64,000 nucleotides of DNA from Hominilimicola fabiformis. GTDB lineage: Bacteria; Bacillota; Clostridia; UBA1381. Both the position numbers and the translations under genes were made by a program. Each line of letters begins with the position of its first letter. Within the stretch, counting starts at the first letter, position 1. Where the stretch lies: assembly GCF_020687385.1 (NCBI RefSeq), contig NZ_JAJEQM010000014.1:1-64000 (forward strand). Direction: 5' to 3'. Positions 48,370 to 57,108 of this stretch are shown here, in pieces. Below the pieces are notes generated by a model. It was given only the letters and a program-made list of their open reading frames with translations. It did not search any database and was not told the origin of the DNA.

Positions 48370-48380
48370 CGCCCTTACGC

Positions 48381-48569
48381 TTATTCATCGGCAGGAATAT
48401 CATTGTCCTGCTTAATCGTAAGAGAGATACCGCTTATATGATTCCAGTCCGCCAACAACTTGTCCAATGAATATACTTTTATATCATCTTTTGTTGTTTC
48501 AGTGATTGTCATATCTTCCATATTTATTTCCGCATTCTTTAAAGAAACTGCCTTTGTTATCTTTGCCAT
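48381..48569 (-). CDS. YonK-like protein, 62 aa
   Basis: LKNAEINMEDMTITETTKDDIKVY, then LLADWNHISGISLTIKQDNDIP, matches the small YonK family of SPbeta (acidic beta-rich oligomer). Function unknown. Supports the SPbeta-like synteny. Confidence 0.7.
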   Translation of the reverse strand: MAKITKAVSLKNAEINMEDMTITETTKDDIKVYSLDKLLADWNHISGISLTIKQDNDIPADE

Positions 48570-48578
48570 ATGTCCTTC

Positions 48579-48770
48579 TTATCCTTTCAAATATAATTTT
48601 TTTGCCTTATCAGCATACACATCCTCAATATATACACGACCAGCACCGCCTTTTGTTCTGTAATGCCCTACAACAAAATGTGTTTCAGGGTCAATATAAC
48701 CATTCGAACTTCTGACGATAATGCCATTTTTAATGAGGATATTCAATTCTTCTTTGGAAACGGGTTTAAT
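48579..48770 (-). CDS. small protein with no AUG start, about 63 aa
   Basis: A convincing small protein frame: KEELNILIKNGIIVRSSNGYI, then HFVVGHYRTKGGAGRVYIEDVYADKAKKLYLKG. It stops 10 nt before yonK. No ATG or GTG is in frame. The only standard start is a TTG at 48746 without a site; otherwise an ATT codon at 48770 follows AAAGG closely. Start unresolved. Confidence 0.5.
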   Translation of the reverse strand: MKPVSKEELNILIKNGIIVRSSNGYIDPETHFVVGHYRTKGGAGRVYIEDVYADKAKKLYLKG

Positions 48771-48856
48771 TGCCTTTCACTTCTTTCTATTAAATTTGCC
48801 ACAAAGGGCGTGCATTTCTTTTGTACGTGTGAAATGCTCAATGAAATATCACTTAA

Positions 48857-48930
48857 TGGGGGCAGGTAGACGAATTGCACGTCTATCATAAGATAATGAG
48901 TCTTATATGCTACTTTTACACCAACCTGCT
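48857..48930 (-). tRNA. tRNA-Met(CAU)-like gene with encoded CCA
   Basis: 74 nt fold as a cloverleaf. Acceptor AGCAGGT/ACCTGCC has six pairs plus an A1-C72 mismatch. Anticodon stem TAAGA/TCTTA has loop CTCATTA, T stem AGACG/CGTCT has loop TGCAATT, and there is a 3-bp D stem. Discriminator C then CCA. Oddities: no GG in the D loop, U37 instead of A, G at position 55. It may be a divergent phage tRNA or a tRNA mimic. Confidence 0.5.
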
Positions 48931-48942
48931 ATATTTTTGCAC

Positions 48943-48974
48943 AAAAAAAAGAGCCAGTTACTATAACTGACTCT
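48943..48974 (-). terminator. terminator after the ART-like gene
   Basis: GAGTCAGTTA/TAACTGGCTC stem with a 3-nt loop followed by eight U on the minus strand. Strong. Separates the toxin-like unit from the tRNA-like gene. Confidence 0.85.
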
Positions 48975-48995
48975 AACTGTATTTTCTTTATTAAA

Positions 48996-49634
48996 TTAAG
49001 GTGTATGCCAACTATCATCAATTTCTTTCGGAGCAAAGAAACCTTTTATACAATTTGGATTACGAATACAGATTTGAATATGAGACTGTTCTCGAAATCC
49101 AGAGGTCTCATAGATAGGATTGCCTTCTAAGAAAACTCCTCTGACAGAATCATAAGGTCTTAAACCATTATCTTTCATATCTTTATGCAGATCTTCTATA
49201 ACAGCACAATCCAAATATCGTAATAATAAATCATTGTTACCTTTAACATTTTTATTTTTCGGAGTAGGTTTATCAAGAATAGACATTTTAGCAGTGAAAA
49301 GTTCATATTGCAACTTTAACATTTGTATATTATAACTATCAAGTAAATTCAAACAATATCCCAAATCAATCACTGCACCAATTACAGCTGGTTTCTCAAT
49401 TTTTAATTTAGGATTAGTCATTCCACAAGTAGCCCATTCCCATGCACGTTCCAAATTTTGCTCCCAAAAGTACATTCCATTACCTAACCAATCATATTCA
49501 TTTGTACTAGGCTTAAATGGTTTATGCTCATATAATATTTTATTAAAAACTTCTTGGTCACAACCATGAAACCCAATAATTATGTTTGGGAGAGTAGAAT
49601 ACATCAAATGAGATTTTTCATTAGTATTATTCAT
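48996..49634 (-). CDS. ADP-ribosyltransferase-like protein, 212 aa (toxin candidate)
   Basis: IGFHGCDQEVFNKIL, then WLGNGMYFWEQNLERAWEWA, is the His...Tyr...Trp-Ala pattern of ART-fold toxins related to DUF3990 families. A late Glu could complete the active site. Start at 49634 follows AGGAATAG and overlaps the upstream stop region by 5 nt spacing, so it is paired with the 83-aa gene. ART fold is inferred from pattern memory. Confidence 0.5.
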   Translation of the reverse strand: MNNTNEKSHLMYSTLPNIIIGFHGCDQEVFNKILYEHKPFKPSTNEYDWLGNGMYFWEQNLERAWEWATCGMTNPKLKIEKPAVIGAVIDLGYCLNLLDSYNIQMLKLQYELFTAKMSILDKPTPKNKNVKGNNDLLLRYLDCAVIEDLHKDMKDNGLRPYDSVRGVFLEGNPIYETSGFREQSHIQICIRNPNCIKGFFAPKEIDDSWHTP

Positions 49635-49638
49635 ACTG

Positions 49639-49890
49639 CTATTCCTCGTCACGATAAGGTATAGCCAAATCACCATTCTCATCTAAAATGCCTGCACGTT
49701 GTAATTCTTCGATTATTGGCTTCGTTTGTATTCTTTTACCTTCTTTTTTTCTTCGTTCTATTGCTCTTAATTGAGCAAGTCGTTTATTTTGTTGTTTAAT
49801 AAAGGCATCCGTTTCAGCTCTTTCAAATCTTATAATTCTTTCAATAATTACAGGCATAATATCACCAAATCTTTCATTCTCGCTCGACAT
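49639..49890 (-). CDS. possible antitoxin partner, 83 aa
   Basis: Charged and helical (RFERAETDAFIKQQNKRLAQLRAIERRKKEGKR) with a small C-terminus, like many antitoxins. AAAGGAG site before 49890. It precedes the ART-like gene, the usual antitoxin-toxin order. Confidence 0.5.
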   Translation of the reverse strand: MSSENERFGDIMPVIIERIIRFERAETDAFIKQQNKRLAQLRAIERRKKEGKRIQTKPIIEELQRAGILDENGDLAIPYRDEE

Positions 49891-50029
49891 ACATTCATCT
49901 CCTTTAAAATCAATGAATATATTATATGCCGAAAAATATAATTTATCTCTTCCATCTCTATAATACCACAATTTAAAAGAAAATACAAGAATAATTCATT
50001 AATAATTAAACTTCAAATTAAAAAGAAAC

Positions 50030-50801
50030 GGGATTGCCACTGGTGAAATATCACCAATGGCTTTGAATTTTTATTCAATTACGCAAATAGTAGTATTATT
50101 ACTTATAAGCATATTGATTTTACATTCATTAATCCAACAAATGCTTTATAATGAACACAAAACAGACCTTCGCCTTACAAACACAAAATCGTACCAATAT
50201 TCAGTCATTATCTGCTATAGTCTGAGCAATAAGGAGCTACCTCATTACTTCTATAGCAATGCATTAAGCATCAAGAATAAAGAGGACTGATTACCTCTAT
50301 CTTTCACCCATGTCATTCAGAAAAGATTTTTTGTTTATAAATTCTTCTATTATATGTGTTTTATTTTAATGTCGATTTGGGCTACTCGGACGATAAACAG
50401 GGCTTATACACACATTTCTGCGTATCAACGACACAATTGGCTTATTTGGATTTTCTCTACAATCTTGCACAGTTCCACCTAGCAAGCCTCAAGATTCTTC
50501 TCACCGAGTGAGCGTCTATTATACCAACGTCCTGAAATCTACTTTTTGCTGCGATAATGTTTTGCACTTATATTTGTTATTGACAGTTTCCGTCTACTTG
50601 ATATATCTCACAATATACCAAAAGTACCTACACAAAAGTATCCTTCTATGTCAATACTCAACGTTCATATAATCTCGGCATGGTGACTAACCAATCTGCA
50701 CCGAGTTATCTTGTGTCCATAACAAAGCATTCGTTGGATTATTTTTACGTTATGTGCCAACAAGACATAATAGCCAAGTCGGCACATAACGACATTTTCA
50801 G
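50030..50801 (-). ncRNA. ORF-poor region, possible large structured RNA
   Basis: About 770 bp without a convincing gene. Minus strand: CGTTATGTGCC/GGCACATAACG (11 bp perfect), CTCGG...CCGAG, and near the end GCCATTGGTGA/TCACCAGTGGC followed by a T-rich tail. Long perfect stems are scattered throughout. A large phage RNA of the GOLLD/ROOL kind is possible. An alternative for 50057-50290 is a plus-strand 77-aa membrane peptide with a weak start. Confidence 0.35.
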
Positions 50802-51125
50802 TTATGAAATTTTCTTATCTTTATGTAATTTCTTTATTTGCCTTTTGAAATAATCTGTAAATTTGACCGACAAACTTAATACTAAATCACTTCCGTCTAA
50901 AACAAGATTAGACTTAGATTGTTCACAGGGTATATATTTTGAAGTCACAATCAGTCCAGGAAATATCTTTAATTCGACATAATCACATTCATCACTAATT
51001 TTGTCCTTCACAACATCTTCTAATGTATTCAATACTTTGTATATTTCATCAGAAGAATATTCAATTCTTTGATTTATTTCATTTACTATATCTTTTTGAT
51101 TATAATATTTTTTTTCTTCTTGTAT
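50802..51125 (-). CDS. HU-like protein with no standard start, up to 107 aa
   Basis: YYNQKDIVNEINQRIEYSSDEIYKVLNTLEDVVKD plus VELKIFPGLIVTSKYIP reads as a complete HU/IHF-type fold. The only standard start (TTG 51032) would remove its first helix. The frame is open back to ATA at 51123-51125, after a TAG. AAGGGA lies 9 nt before that ATA. It lies between the RNA polymerase gene and the RNA-like region. Confidence 0.5.
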   Translation of the reverse strand: MQEEKKYYNQKDIVNEINQRIEYSSDEIYKVLNTLEDVVKDKISDECDYVELKIFPGLIVTSKYIPCEQSKSNLVLDGSDLVLSLSVKFTDYFKRQIKKLHKDKKIS

Positions 51126-51312
51126 CTAAATCATTCCCTTACAAACTTTCTAAACATAAGAGTAGGGAATGGGGCTAATGAAATTAGTCGTTAATATACC
51201 CTCTCCTATGTAACATTAAAATCGCCCTCATATCAAGGGTGAAATCAATAGGTGTTCTGCACAATTTACCCTAAAAATTGCGAATTTTTGATAATTTCAC
51301 TCGTAATCAAAG

Positions 51313-54180
51313 TCACTCTTTTGAATTATTTACTTTGATTTTTACAACTCTATATCCAATTCCAAACAAACTTATATCATCACCGTCATCTTCTAATTGT
51401 AAAATTTCATCAGAAGATTGAATAATTGCATCCTTAAAACTATCGTTACCACATAAATACAATATCTCTAACAATAAATTCTTAATTTGAACATTTTCTT
51501 TATCTTCTATTGAGAAAAGTAATCTATGTAATGTCGAAAAGCCAATAGTCTCGCTTTCGATATCTTGGACTAACATTTCTTTCAGTATACGGACTCGTTC
51601 AGCTTTATCCTCTCTCGATTCATTCTCCATTGCATATATAGTTTTACACTCATTAACATGCGATTTTAACAAACTATATATCTTATTGATTTGCTTTTGA
51701 TTAACTCGGTTATTGCGAACTTTGGAATTATCCAATATTGAAACAAATGGAAGCCAATTTTTCTTATAAGAATTTTTAATTTTAAATCCGTTAACGATAG
51801 TTTGCAAATAATCCATAGTTGTATGGTACTTACAATAATGTTTTTTGTCGGGGTTATAATAGCCTTTTTGACGAGAAATATGTGAAAAGAAATGAGGCAT
51901 TTTCTTTCGTCCTTTAACTAGTGTTCCGTTCTCGTCTTCTTCATATTCTCTAAAAATCGGCTCATATTTCTGACGAAGTTTATCAAGTTCTTTTGAATTA
52001 TTTATAACAAATTCTTTCTTTGCAGAATCTATTTCCAAACCAGACATAATATCTAATTGACAAATATCATAATACAATTCCTTGATTTCATCATAAGATG
52101 CACCATGATACATTCTATCCCATAACAATGAATTAAGTTCTTGCGACAAATTTATAATTTCACCAATCTTATTAACAGATGTTTTGATGTCCAGATCGGC
52201 TTGTTGTTCAGGTGTATAGTATCTTTTTACTTTTGTCGCCGAAACGAAAGAGGTTGGTGTCTTAAATAAATGATATTTTTTTTGTGCTGCTTTAATGAGA
52301 TATTTATTATCAGTTAGCAGAACTGTATCACTATCGAAGTCACAGCCTGACAATTTCTGTAAAACATTTTCGTTTATTGAATTAATACAAACAATCTCAT
52401 TTGTTAAATTCAAATACTTATCAATCATTTCGCTTGATGTATTATACGGCAACCACACATTGCCGATTGTCACATGTGGACTTCGGCTACCCAATAAAGT
52501 CTGATTATACTCAAATCTTGTACTATGTATATTACCAACACCTAATTGACTAACACCTTCAAACTTGCCAATCGAATGTTGTAGCATTTCAATAGGATTT
52601 CCAAGTAGGGTAGAGTAGTTGCCATTAACATAAATATGACCATTCTTTAAATTCTTATAATATGAGCGTAACAAGTCTTGTAAAAACTGTTGATAATATT
52701 TTGTTTCCGTGAAATTATCATTAATACACATCAAATTGTACACAACATCATTTTTACTTAACATTGGTTGTTTCAATGGTTTCATTTCTTCTATATCAGG
52801 ATATTTGATATAATATCTTACAACTTCCGGTCTATCCCTTAACATTTGAGCAAAGTCTAAAGAATCTTGTAAAAATTCCGAAACCTCGTCTTTTGACATT
52901 TGTAATGTATTCAATAATTGATAATGGGTTTGAACCAATCGACCACCAAAAAAATGTGTCTTTTTATCATGCTTTACTACGCCAAAGTTGGGATATAAGT
53001 TATCCAACCAATTGTCCAAAGTATCAAATTTCAAATATTTAATACTATTCGGAGTAGTAATTAACTTTACATCTTCAATCCTTTTAGCTCTTGTACGTCC
53101 ATTTAATTGTGAAACATCGGTTATATTATTATCTTTAAACCATTGTTGAATATTACAATTAAAACAACAAGACTTAAACATTAGGTTTCTCAAAAGAACC
53201 ATTCCATAATCCGAATAATCCCCAAACAATGATATATCCATAAGAGATTGCCCATCCCAAATGCTATTGACAATTTCACAATTTTTTTCAGATGTAGTCA
53301 ACCAGCCATTTTCATCATGTGTTTCAACGACGTTTTCTCTAAATATGTTATCATAATCATCTATGACCAATATATTCTCTGGACTAATAGGAAGAGTATC
53401 AATAATACTACTTGACGGCAAGGCAATATAACTTTCATATGCAGCCAAATCTATTTCTTGACCGTATTTCGGTTTTATCGTTCCTGAACTGAACTTCAAA
53501 ATTGGCTTAAATAAGACTTCATCAATAAACAAACATTTTCCAACTCTTGCCGAGCCGGTTGAGCGTTTCATTCGACAATACTTTGTTCCGTTGCAAATAA
53601 AACCCGTTTTATATAGGTCCTTTCTCAATTGAGAATTTGTTTTAATTGTACGAGGTTCACCTTGTTTAACATATTGAAGATGAATCCAAAATGTATTTTT
53701 ATCTTTTTTATCTCTTATTTTAACTTCTTTTGCTTTGAACGGTTTTGGTACTTCAATAGGTCTATGTACATCTTCGTTTAATATAATTCCTACAATTTCA
53801 CCATCTTGATTCTTCGCAATGCAATCTTGAAATATCAAATCATGATAATTATATCCAAATTTAACGAAAGTGTTTTTGTTCATCTGATTCCACTCTTTTA
53901 CGGAGTATTTAAACGTGATATTAATAACTTTCGTAGTGTATTTGTGTTTCTTTATAGTAAAGCCAAAGTCATTTCGTCTATACTTTTTATAATAAATATT
54001 TAACAATTCAATCAAATCTAAGCTAAAGTCCAAAGAATTGATGAACTTTCTCAAATTATAATGCCCATCTTGAAGTTTTAAATTATATCCATCAGGGTCA
54101 TTCTCGATATAATGTGATGCCAAGTATATATCTTTAGCATCAATGCTTGGTATGTAAAACTGTACTTCGTTTATAACCAA
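51313..54180 (-). CDS. YonO-like single-chain RNA polymerase, 955 aa
   Basis: Contains GCDFDSDTVLL (about residue 640), matching the metal-binding DxDxD of double-psi-barrel RNA polymerases (YonO/QDE-1 type; usually DxDGD). An upstream GSRSPHVTIGNVWLP segment resembles the barrel that precedes it. Size is close to SPbeta YonO. TTG start after AAAGGTGA. Such enzymes transcribe SPbeta late genes and are highly processive. Ser in place of Gly is unusual. Confidence 0.6.
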   Translation of the reverse strand: MVINEVQFYIPSIDAKDIYLASHYIENDPDGYNLKLQDGHYNLRKFINSLDFSLDLIELLNIYYKKYRRNDFGFTIKKHKYTTKVINITFKYSVKEWNQMNKNTFVKFGYNYHDLIFQDCIAKNQDGEIVGIILNEDVHRPIEVPKPFKAKEVKIRDKKDKNTFWIHLQYVKQGEPRTIKTNSQLRKDLYKTGFICNGTKYCRMKRSTGSARVGKCLFIDEVLFKPILKFSSGTIKPKYGQEIDLAAYESYIALPSSSIIDTLPISPENILVIDDYDNIFRENVVETHDENGWLTTSEKNCEIVNSIWDGQSLMDISLFGDYSDYGMVLLRNLMFKSCCFNCNIQQWFKDNNITDVSQLNGRTRAKRIEDVKLITTPNSIKYLKFDTLDNWLDNLYPNFGVVKHDKKTHFFGGRLVQTHYQLLNTLQMSKDEVSEFLQDSLDFAQMLRDRPEVVRYYIKYPDIEEMKPLKQPMLSKNDVVYNLMCINDNFTETKYYQQFLQDLLRSYYKNLKNGHIYVNGNYSTLLGNPIEMLQHSIGKFEGVSQLGVGNIHSTRFEYNQTLLGSRSPHVTIGNVWLPYNTSSEMIDKYLNLTNEIVCINSINENVLQKLSGCDFDSDTVLLTDNKYLIKAAQKKYHLFKTPTSFVSATKVKRYYTPEQQADLDIKTSVNKIGEIINLSQELNSLLWDRMYHGASYDEIKELYYDICQLDIMSGLEIDSAKKEFVINNSKELDKLRQKYEPIFREYEEDENGTLVKGRKKMPHFFSHISRQKGYYNPDKKHYCKYHTTMDYLQTIVNGFKIKNSYKKNWLPFVSILDNSKVRNNRVNQKQINKIYSLLKSHVNECKTIYAMENESREDKAERVRILKEMLVQDIESETIGFSTLHRLLFSIEDKENVQIKNLLLEILYLCGNDSFKDAIIQSSDEILQLEDDGDDISLFGIGYRVVKIKVNNSKE

Positions 54181-54198
54181 TCATCACCTTTCGTATAT

Positions 54199-54393
54199 TT
54201 ATGATTCTTTATTTTTGTGATTTCTAATTACAGAAGTTTGCTTTTCGCAACTCCTATTAAAACTTTCGTCTGCTCTTATTCTGTCAGCTATATCTGACAT
54301 ACTATGAAACATTCGTGTATTTGTTTCAAAATCTGAGGAATAAATTTTTCCTGCAAATTCCGAAGGGTCTGGTATGTATCTATCAGTTATCAT
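54199..54393 (-). CDS. hypothetical protein, 64 aa
   Basis: MITDRYIPDPSEFAGKIYS..., ending in basic residues; a helical middle. AAAGGA lies rather far (15 nt) from the ATG. Precedes the RNA polymerase gene on the same strand. Confidence 0.45.
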   Translation of the reverse strand: MITDRYIPDPSEFAGKIYSSDFETNTRMFHSMSDIADRIRADESFNRSCEKQTSVIRNHKNKES

Positions 54394-54431
54394 GTGTTAT
54401 TTGTATTTTCCTTTCTTAATTACATAATTTC

Positions 54432-54521
54432 TTGATTTTTACTTAGACAAATGATATAATTATAATTGTCTAGATATTTTTTGCGTTGTTTGCCATATTC
54501 CTCCTGCTAGATAAAGGAGGA
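54432..54521 (+). promoter_or_regulatory. promoter, operator palindrome and SD-blocking hairpin
   Basis: TTGATT (54432-54437), 17 bp, TATAAT (54455-54460). TAGACAA/TTGTCTA inverted repeats (54444-54472) straddle the -10 box. In the leader, TCCTCC (54499-54504) pairs with GGAGGA (54516-54521), which is the ribosome binding site of the next gene, so translation would be blocked by default. Confidence 0.65.
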
Positions 54522-54526
54522 GCTTA

Positions 54527-54739
54527 ATGACGATATGTCGAGACATATTATATTTGATATTGCAAATCCTAAGATTTGCTAACAATCATATTTATATAAC
54601 ATTATTGATTCTATGCATATTTACAATGTTTCTGATTATTTGCAAATTTCATCATAGAAACAACATAGACGGGACTTGCAATATTGAATATAATCACGGT
54701 GACATTCACTTTTCTTTTAAGTATAAGTGTCGTCACTAA
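54527..54739 (+). CDS. small membrane protein, 70 aa (type I toxin candidate)
   Basis: Two hydrophobic segments (DILYLILQILRF and YITLLILCIFTMFLIICKF), then a polar tail with CNIEYNHGDIHFSFKYKCRH. Site AAAGGAGG 7 nt before the ATG, but sequestered in a hairpin. It is an isolated plus-strand unit with own promoter and terminator inside a minus-strand region. Could be a toxin or an exclusion protein; no antisense promoter is certain. Confidence 0.6.
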   Translation: MTICRDILYLILQILRFANNHIYITLLILCIFTMFLIICKFHHRNNIDGTCNIEYNHGDIHFSFKYKCRH

Positions 54740-54745
54740 GAAGGG

Positions 54746-54776
54746 AGTCTCCGTATTTTTACGGAGGCTTTCTTTG
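54746..54776 (+). terminator. terminator of the membrane-protein gene
   Basis: CTCCGTA-TTTT-TACGGAG then GCTTTCTTT on the plus strand. Confidence 0.8.
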
Positions 54777-54923
54777 GTTGTTGGGATAGGGAATAGAGGA
54801 GACATTTATATATTCTCCTTGCATTTTGAAAAAGAACGAAATTAATGTATTGTGTTCATTTATGTTACACATCGCCGCCTTTCTAAAATTTTTAATGCTG
54901 TCGTTATCTACTAAGAAAATTAA

Positions 54924-55052
54924 TCATTCGTATGCTTTCTTATACCCCCTATAATATTCTCCCAATATCTTTACCAATGACACTTTGTCTTGTATTTCTG
55001 CGTAAAGTCTCATGATTGTATCATCTGAAAATGTCACTTTGTATCTATTCAT
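54924..55052 (-). CDS. hypothetical protein, 42 aa
   Basis: MNRYKVTFSDDTIMRLYAEIQDK..., a short alpha/beta peptide. AAAGGAAAA site 8 nt before the ATG. Follows the replication-like gene on the same strand. Real by its site, unknown in function. Confidence 0.5.
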   Translation of the reverse strand: MNRYKVTFSDDTIMRLYAEIQDKVSLVKILGEYYRGYKKAYE

Positions 55053-55102
55053 TTAGTTTTCCTTTCTTAATATATTATTCTCCGTGAGAAAACGAATTTT
55101 GA

Positions 55103-55909
55103 TTAATCTTTATAATTGCCGGTCAACTCACCAAAAGATTCAACATTGTAAATTTGCAACATTTTATAAATCGCCCATTCAATCTCTTGTTCATAACCCT
55201 CTTTATTAAGGACATATATATTGGGAGTATTTTGTGGTGGTTGAGAAGGGTCTGGTTGAATACTTCCGACTTCTTTTTTTATAAGAAGTGGTTGTTTATC
55301 ATCAACATTAGAAGTCAAATATGAAAGACATTGATTAAGCGTATCTTTAGACATTGACAAATCTTTAGCCATAGATTGTATGCTTTTCCAAAAAGCTTCT
55401 GGTCGAGTTTCGGGATTGTACATAGTTTCCTCATTGTCGTTTTTCTTTGGACGGATATATATGTATGAGTTGATATAAAGAAATGCCATTAATATATTCT
55501 CTTTATTAATACTCGATTCGCCCATCATTATAAAATCCAATTGAGATGAAGTGATTTTTGAAAAATTTTCAGTTGCATCGAAATTTTCTGGAATGATTTT
55601 GATTTCTATTCCCGTATCATATCCAATAGAATCTAAATCTTGCTTTACTTCAATCATTTTATTGTTAATCATATATTCCAATACATCCAAAATATCATGA
55701 AAAGCTTTAGGTTTCCGTTTTGTAGTCTTATAACCATAAAACTCTAATATTTTCCGTATGGTTATCCAGCTAAAATCTTCGTATGACCTATATCTGTCTA
55801 TGAGAATATACGTAATGTAAAATTTTCGACTTATTCCGTATTTTGTTTTTATATTTCCTTGTACATAATCATTGGGGAAACGAGTAAAATATTCTGATTT
55901 AGTATTCAT
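55103..55909 (-). CDS. winged-helix replication-initiator-like protein, 268 aa
   Basis: ISRKFYITYILIDRYRSYEDFSWITIRKILEFYGY resembles winged-helix replication/DnaD-type proteins. A second region (MAKDLSMSKDTLNQCLSYL) reads as another helix-turn-helix. AGGAGAAA site. The role in replication start is a guess. The 270 bp upstream show nothing convincing. Confidence 0.4.
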   Translation of the reverse strand: MNTKSEYFTRFPNDYVQGNIKTKYGISRKFYITYILIDRYRSYEDFSWITIRKILEFYGYKTTKRKPKAFHDILDVLEYMINNKMIEVKQDLDSIGYDTGIEIKIIPENFDATENFSKITSSQLDFIMMGESSINKENILMAFLYINSYIYIRPKKNDNEETMYNPETRPEAFWKSIQSMAKDLSMSKDTLNQCLSYLTSNVDDKQPLLIKKEVGSIQPDPSQPPQNTPNIYVLNKEGYEQEIEWAIYKMLQIYNVESFGELTGNYKD

Positions 55910-56183
55910 GAATTTTCTCCTTTGTTTAATATTCTATAGTTTGGTGATAAACCTACGAGAGTTCGGGAAAGGCTACTTTCATATACGTCAATTTTTTTGA
56001 AATGTGAATTTTGAGGCTACCATGATGTACCTCAACTGAACTGAAAGAAGATATACAACAGTTTAAGAAGACAGACTATTACGAGTGGAATTTCGCATAG
56101 CTCAATTTTCACTCGTTGAATTACATTTTTTGTTGTGTTATGTCTTGTATGAAATAGTCTTTTTTAAATCTTATCTTATTGAA

Positions 56184-57104
56184 TTAAATCTTATCTTCTA
56201 TATATGTTATTCTCTGTTTAATTACTGGTCTATCAAACAATGTTGCTCTTTTAAAGTTTTTGATTTGTTCTTCTGTTTGTAATCCATATTTAATCAGACT
56301 ACTATCTATAAGTAATGTTAATGCGTCTCTTAATTGAGTATGATGTTCTATTGCGTCCATTGGATAACATTCATCTTTGAGGAAGTTATTTTCATAGCAA
56401 TAATCTTCATGAATTTGATTTATATCTACGTCATATGTATCCTCAAGTTCTTTATAGATATTTGAATATAACTCACTTCTCGTGCAATCAAAGTATTCCA
56501 TAAGCATTTTGTATTTAGGAGCAATCTTCTTATACCATGCTGATGGATACCTTCTTGATGATAAATAACGATTAGTTTGAGTTTGTTCTATCTTTTCTAA
56601 TCTTTCAGTTATAGGTTGTAATGCAATAGCTATTGCATTTGAGATACTTTCAGCTAAGAATTCAGCGTTTATGGCATTCGTAGACTTCTTATCTATGAAT
56701 ACAGATGCCAATACATCTGCGCATTTGTCTTGATATAGTTCTAATTTTGTTGCTAATTCTGGTTGAGTTTGTTTCATTTTTGGTGTAATGTTTATTTTTG
56801 CTAATGCAATAGGAAGTTTGCGTTGTGAAATGCAATAAGTATCTTTCTCATCAAACAGGGTGGTGTCATTTTTCGCCACCATCTTTTGTGTAGGTAATGT
56901 AAATTTGGTTATACCTTTTGAGATTACAGAATCATTAATCCATTTATCTCTTCTTTTTCTTATTTGATTCCTATCTTTAAATCCTATACCTTTCAGAACT
57001 GCATTGATAGAAGTATAAATTTCGCCGGTTGCGTTATCTTGAACTGCAATGAGTTTATCTCCATAAAAATCAAAATATGTTGTTTCTAATGCTGTGTTTT
57101 TCAT
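56184..57104 (-). CDS. P22-AR-like phage antirepressor, 306 aa
   Basis: GDKLIAVQDNATGEIYTSINAVLKGIGFKDRNQIRKRRDKW matches the P22_AR_N domain. A C-terminal ORF6C-like helical domain follows. Start at 57104 after AAAGGAGAA. The second antirepressor-type gene of the window (the first is BRO at 13635). It overlaps the upstream gene's end closely. Confidence 0.75.
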   Translation of the reverse strand: MKNTALETTYFDFYGDKLIAVQDNATGEIYTSINAVLKGIGFKDRNQIRKRRDKWINDSVISKGITKFTLPTQKMVAKNDTTLFDEKDTYCISQRKLPIALAKINITPKMKQTQPELATKLELYQDKCADVLASVFIDKKSTNAINAEFLAESISNAIAIALQPITERLEKIEQTQTNRYLSSRRYPSAWYKKIAPKYKMLMEYFDCTRSELYSNIYKELEDTYDVDINQIHEDYCYENNFLKDECYPMDAIEHHTQLRDALTLLIDSSLIKYGLQTEEQIKNFKRATLFDRPVIKQRITYIEDKI

Positions 57105-57108
57105 AATA

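Noticed and set aside
50057-50290. Plus-strand 77-aa membrane peptide
   Set aside because: Weak ribosome site, poor C-terminus, and it overlaps a terminator-like hairpin of the minus strand; kept only as an alternative.
51117-51125. Suppressed TAG (ATG ATT TAG) as start of the HU-like gene
   Set aside because: TAG is used as a normal stop elsewhere (for example at 47167), so recoding is unlikely.
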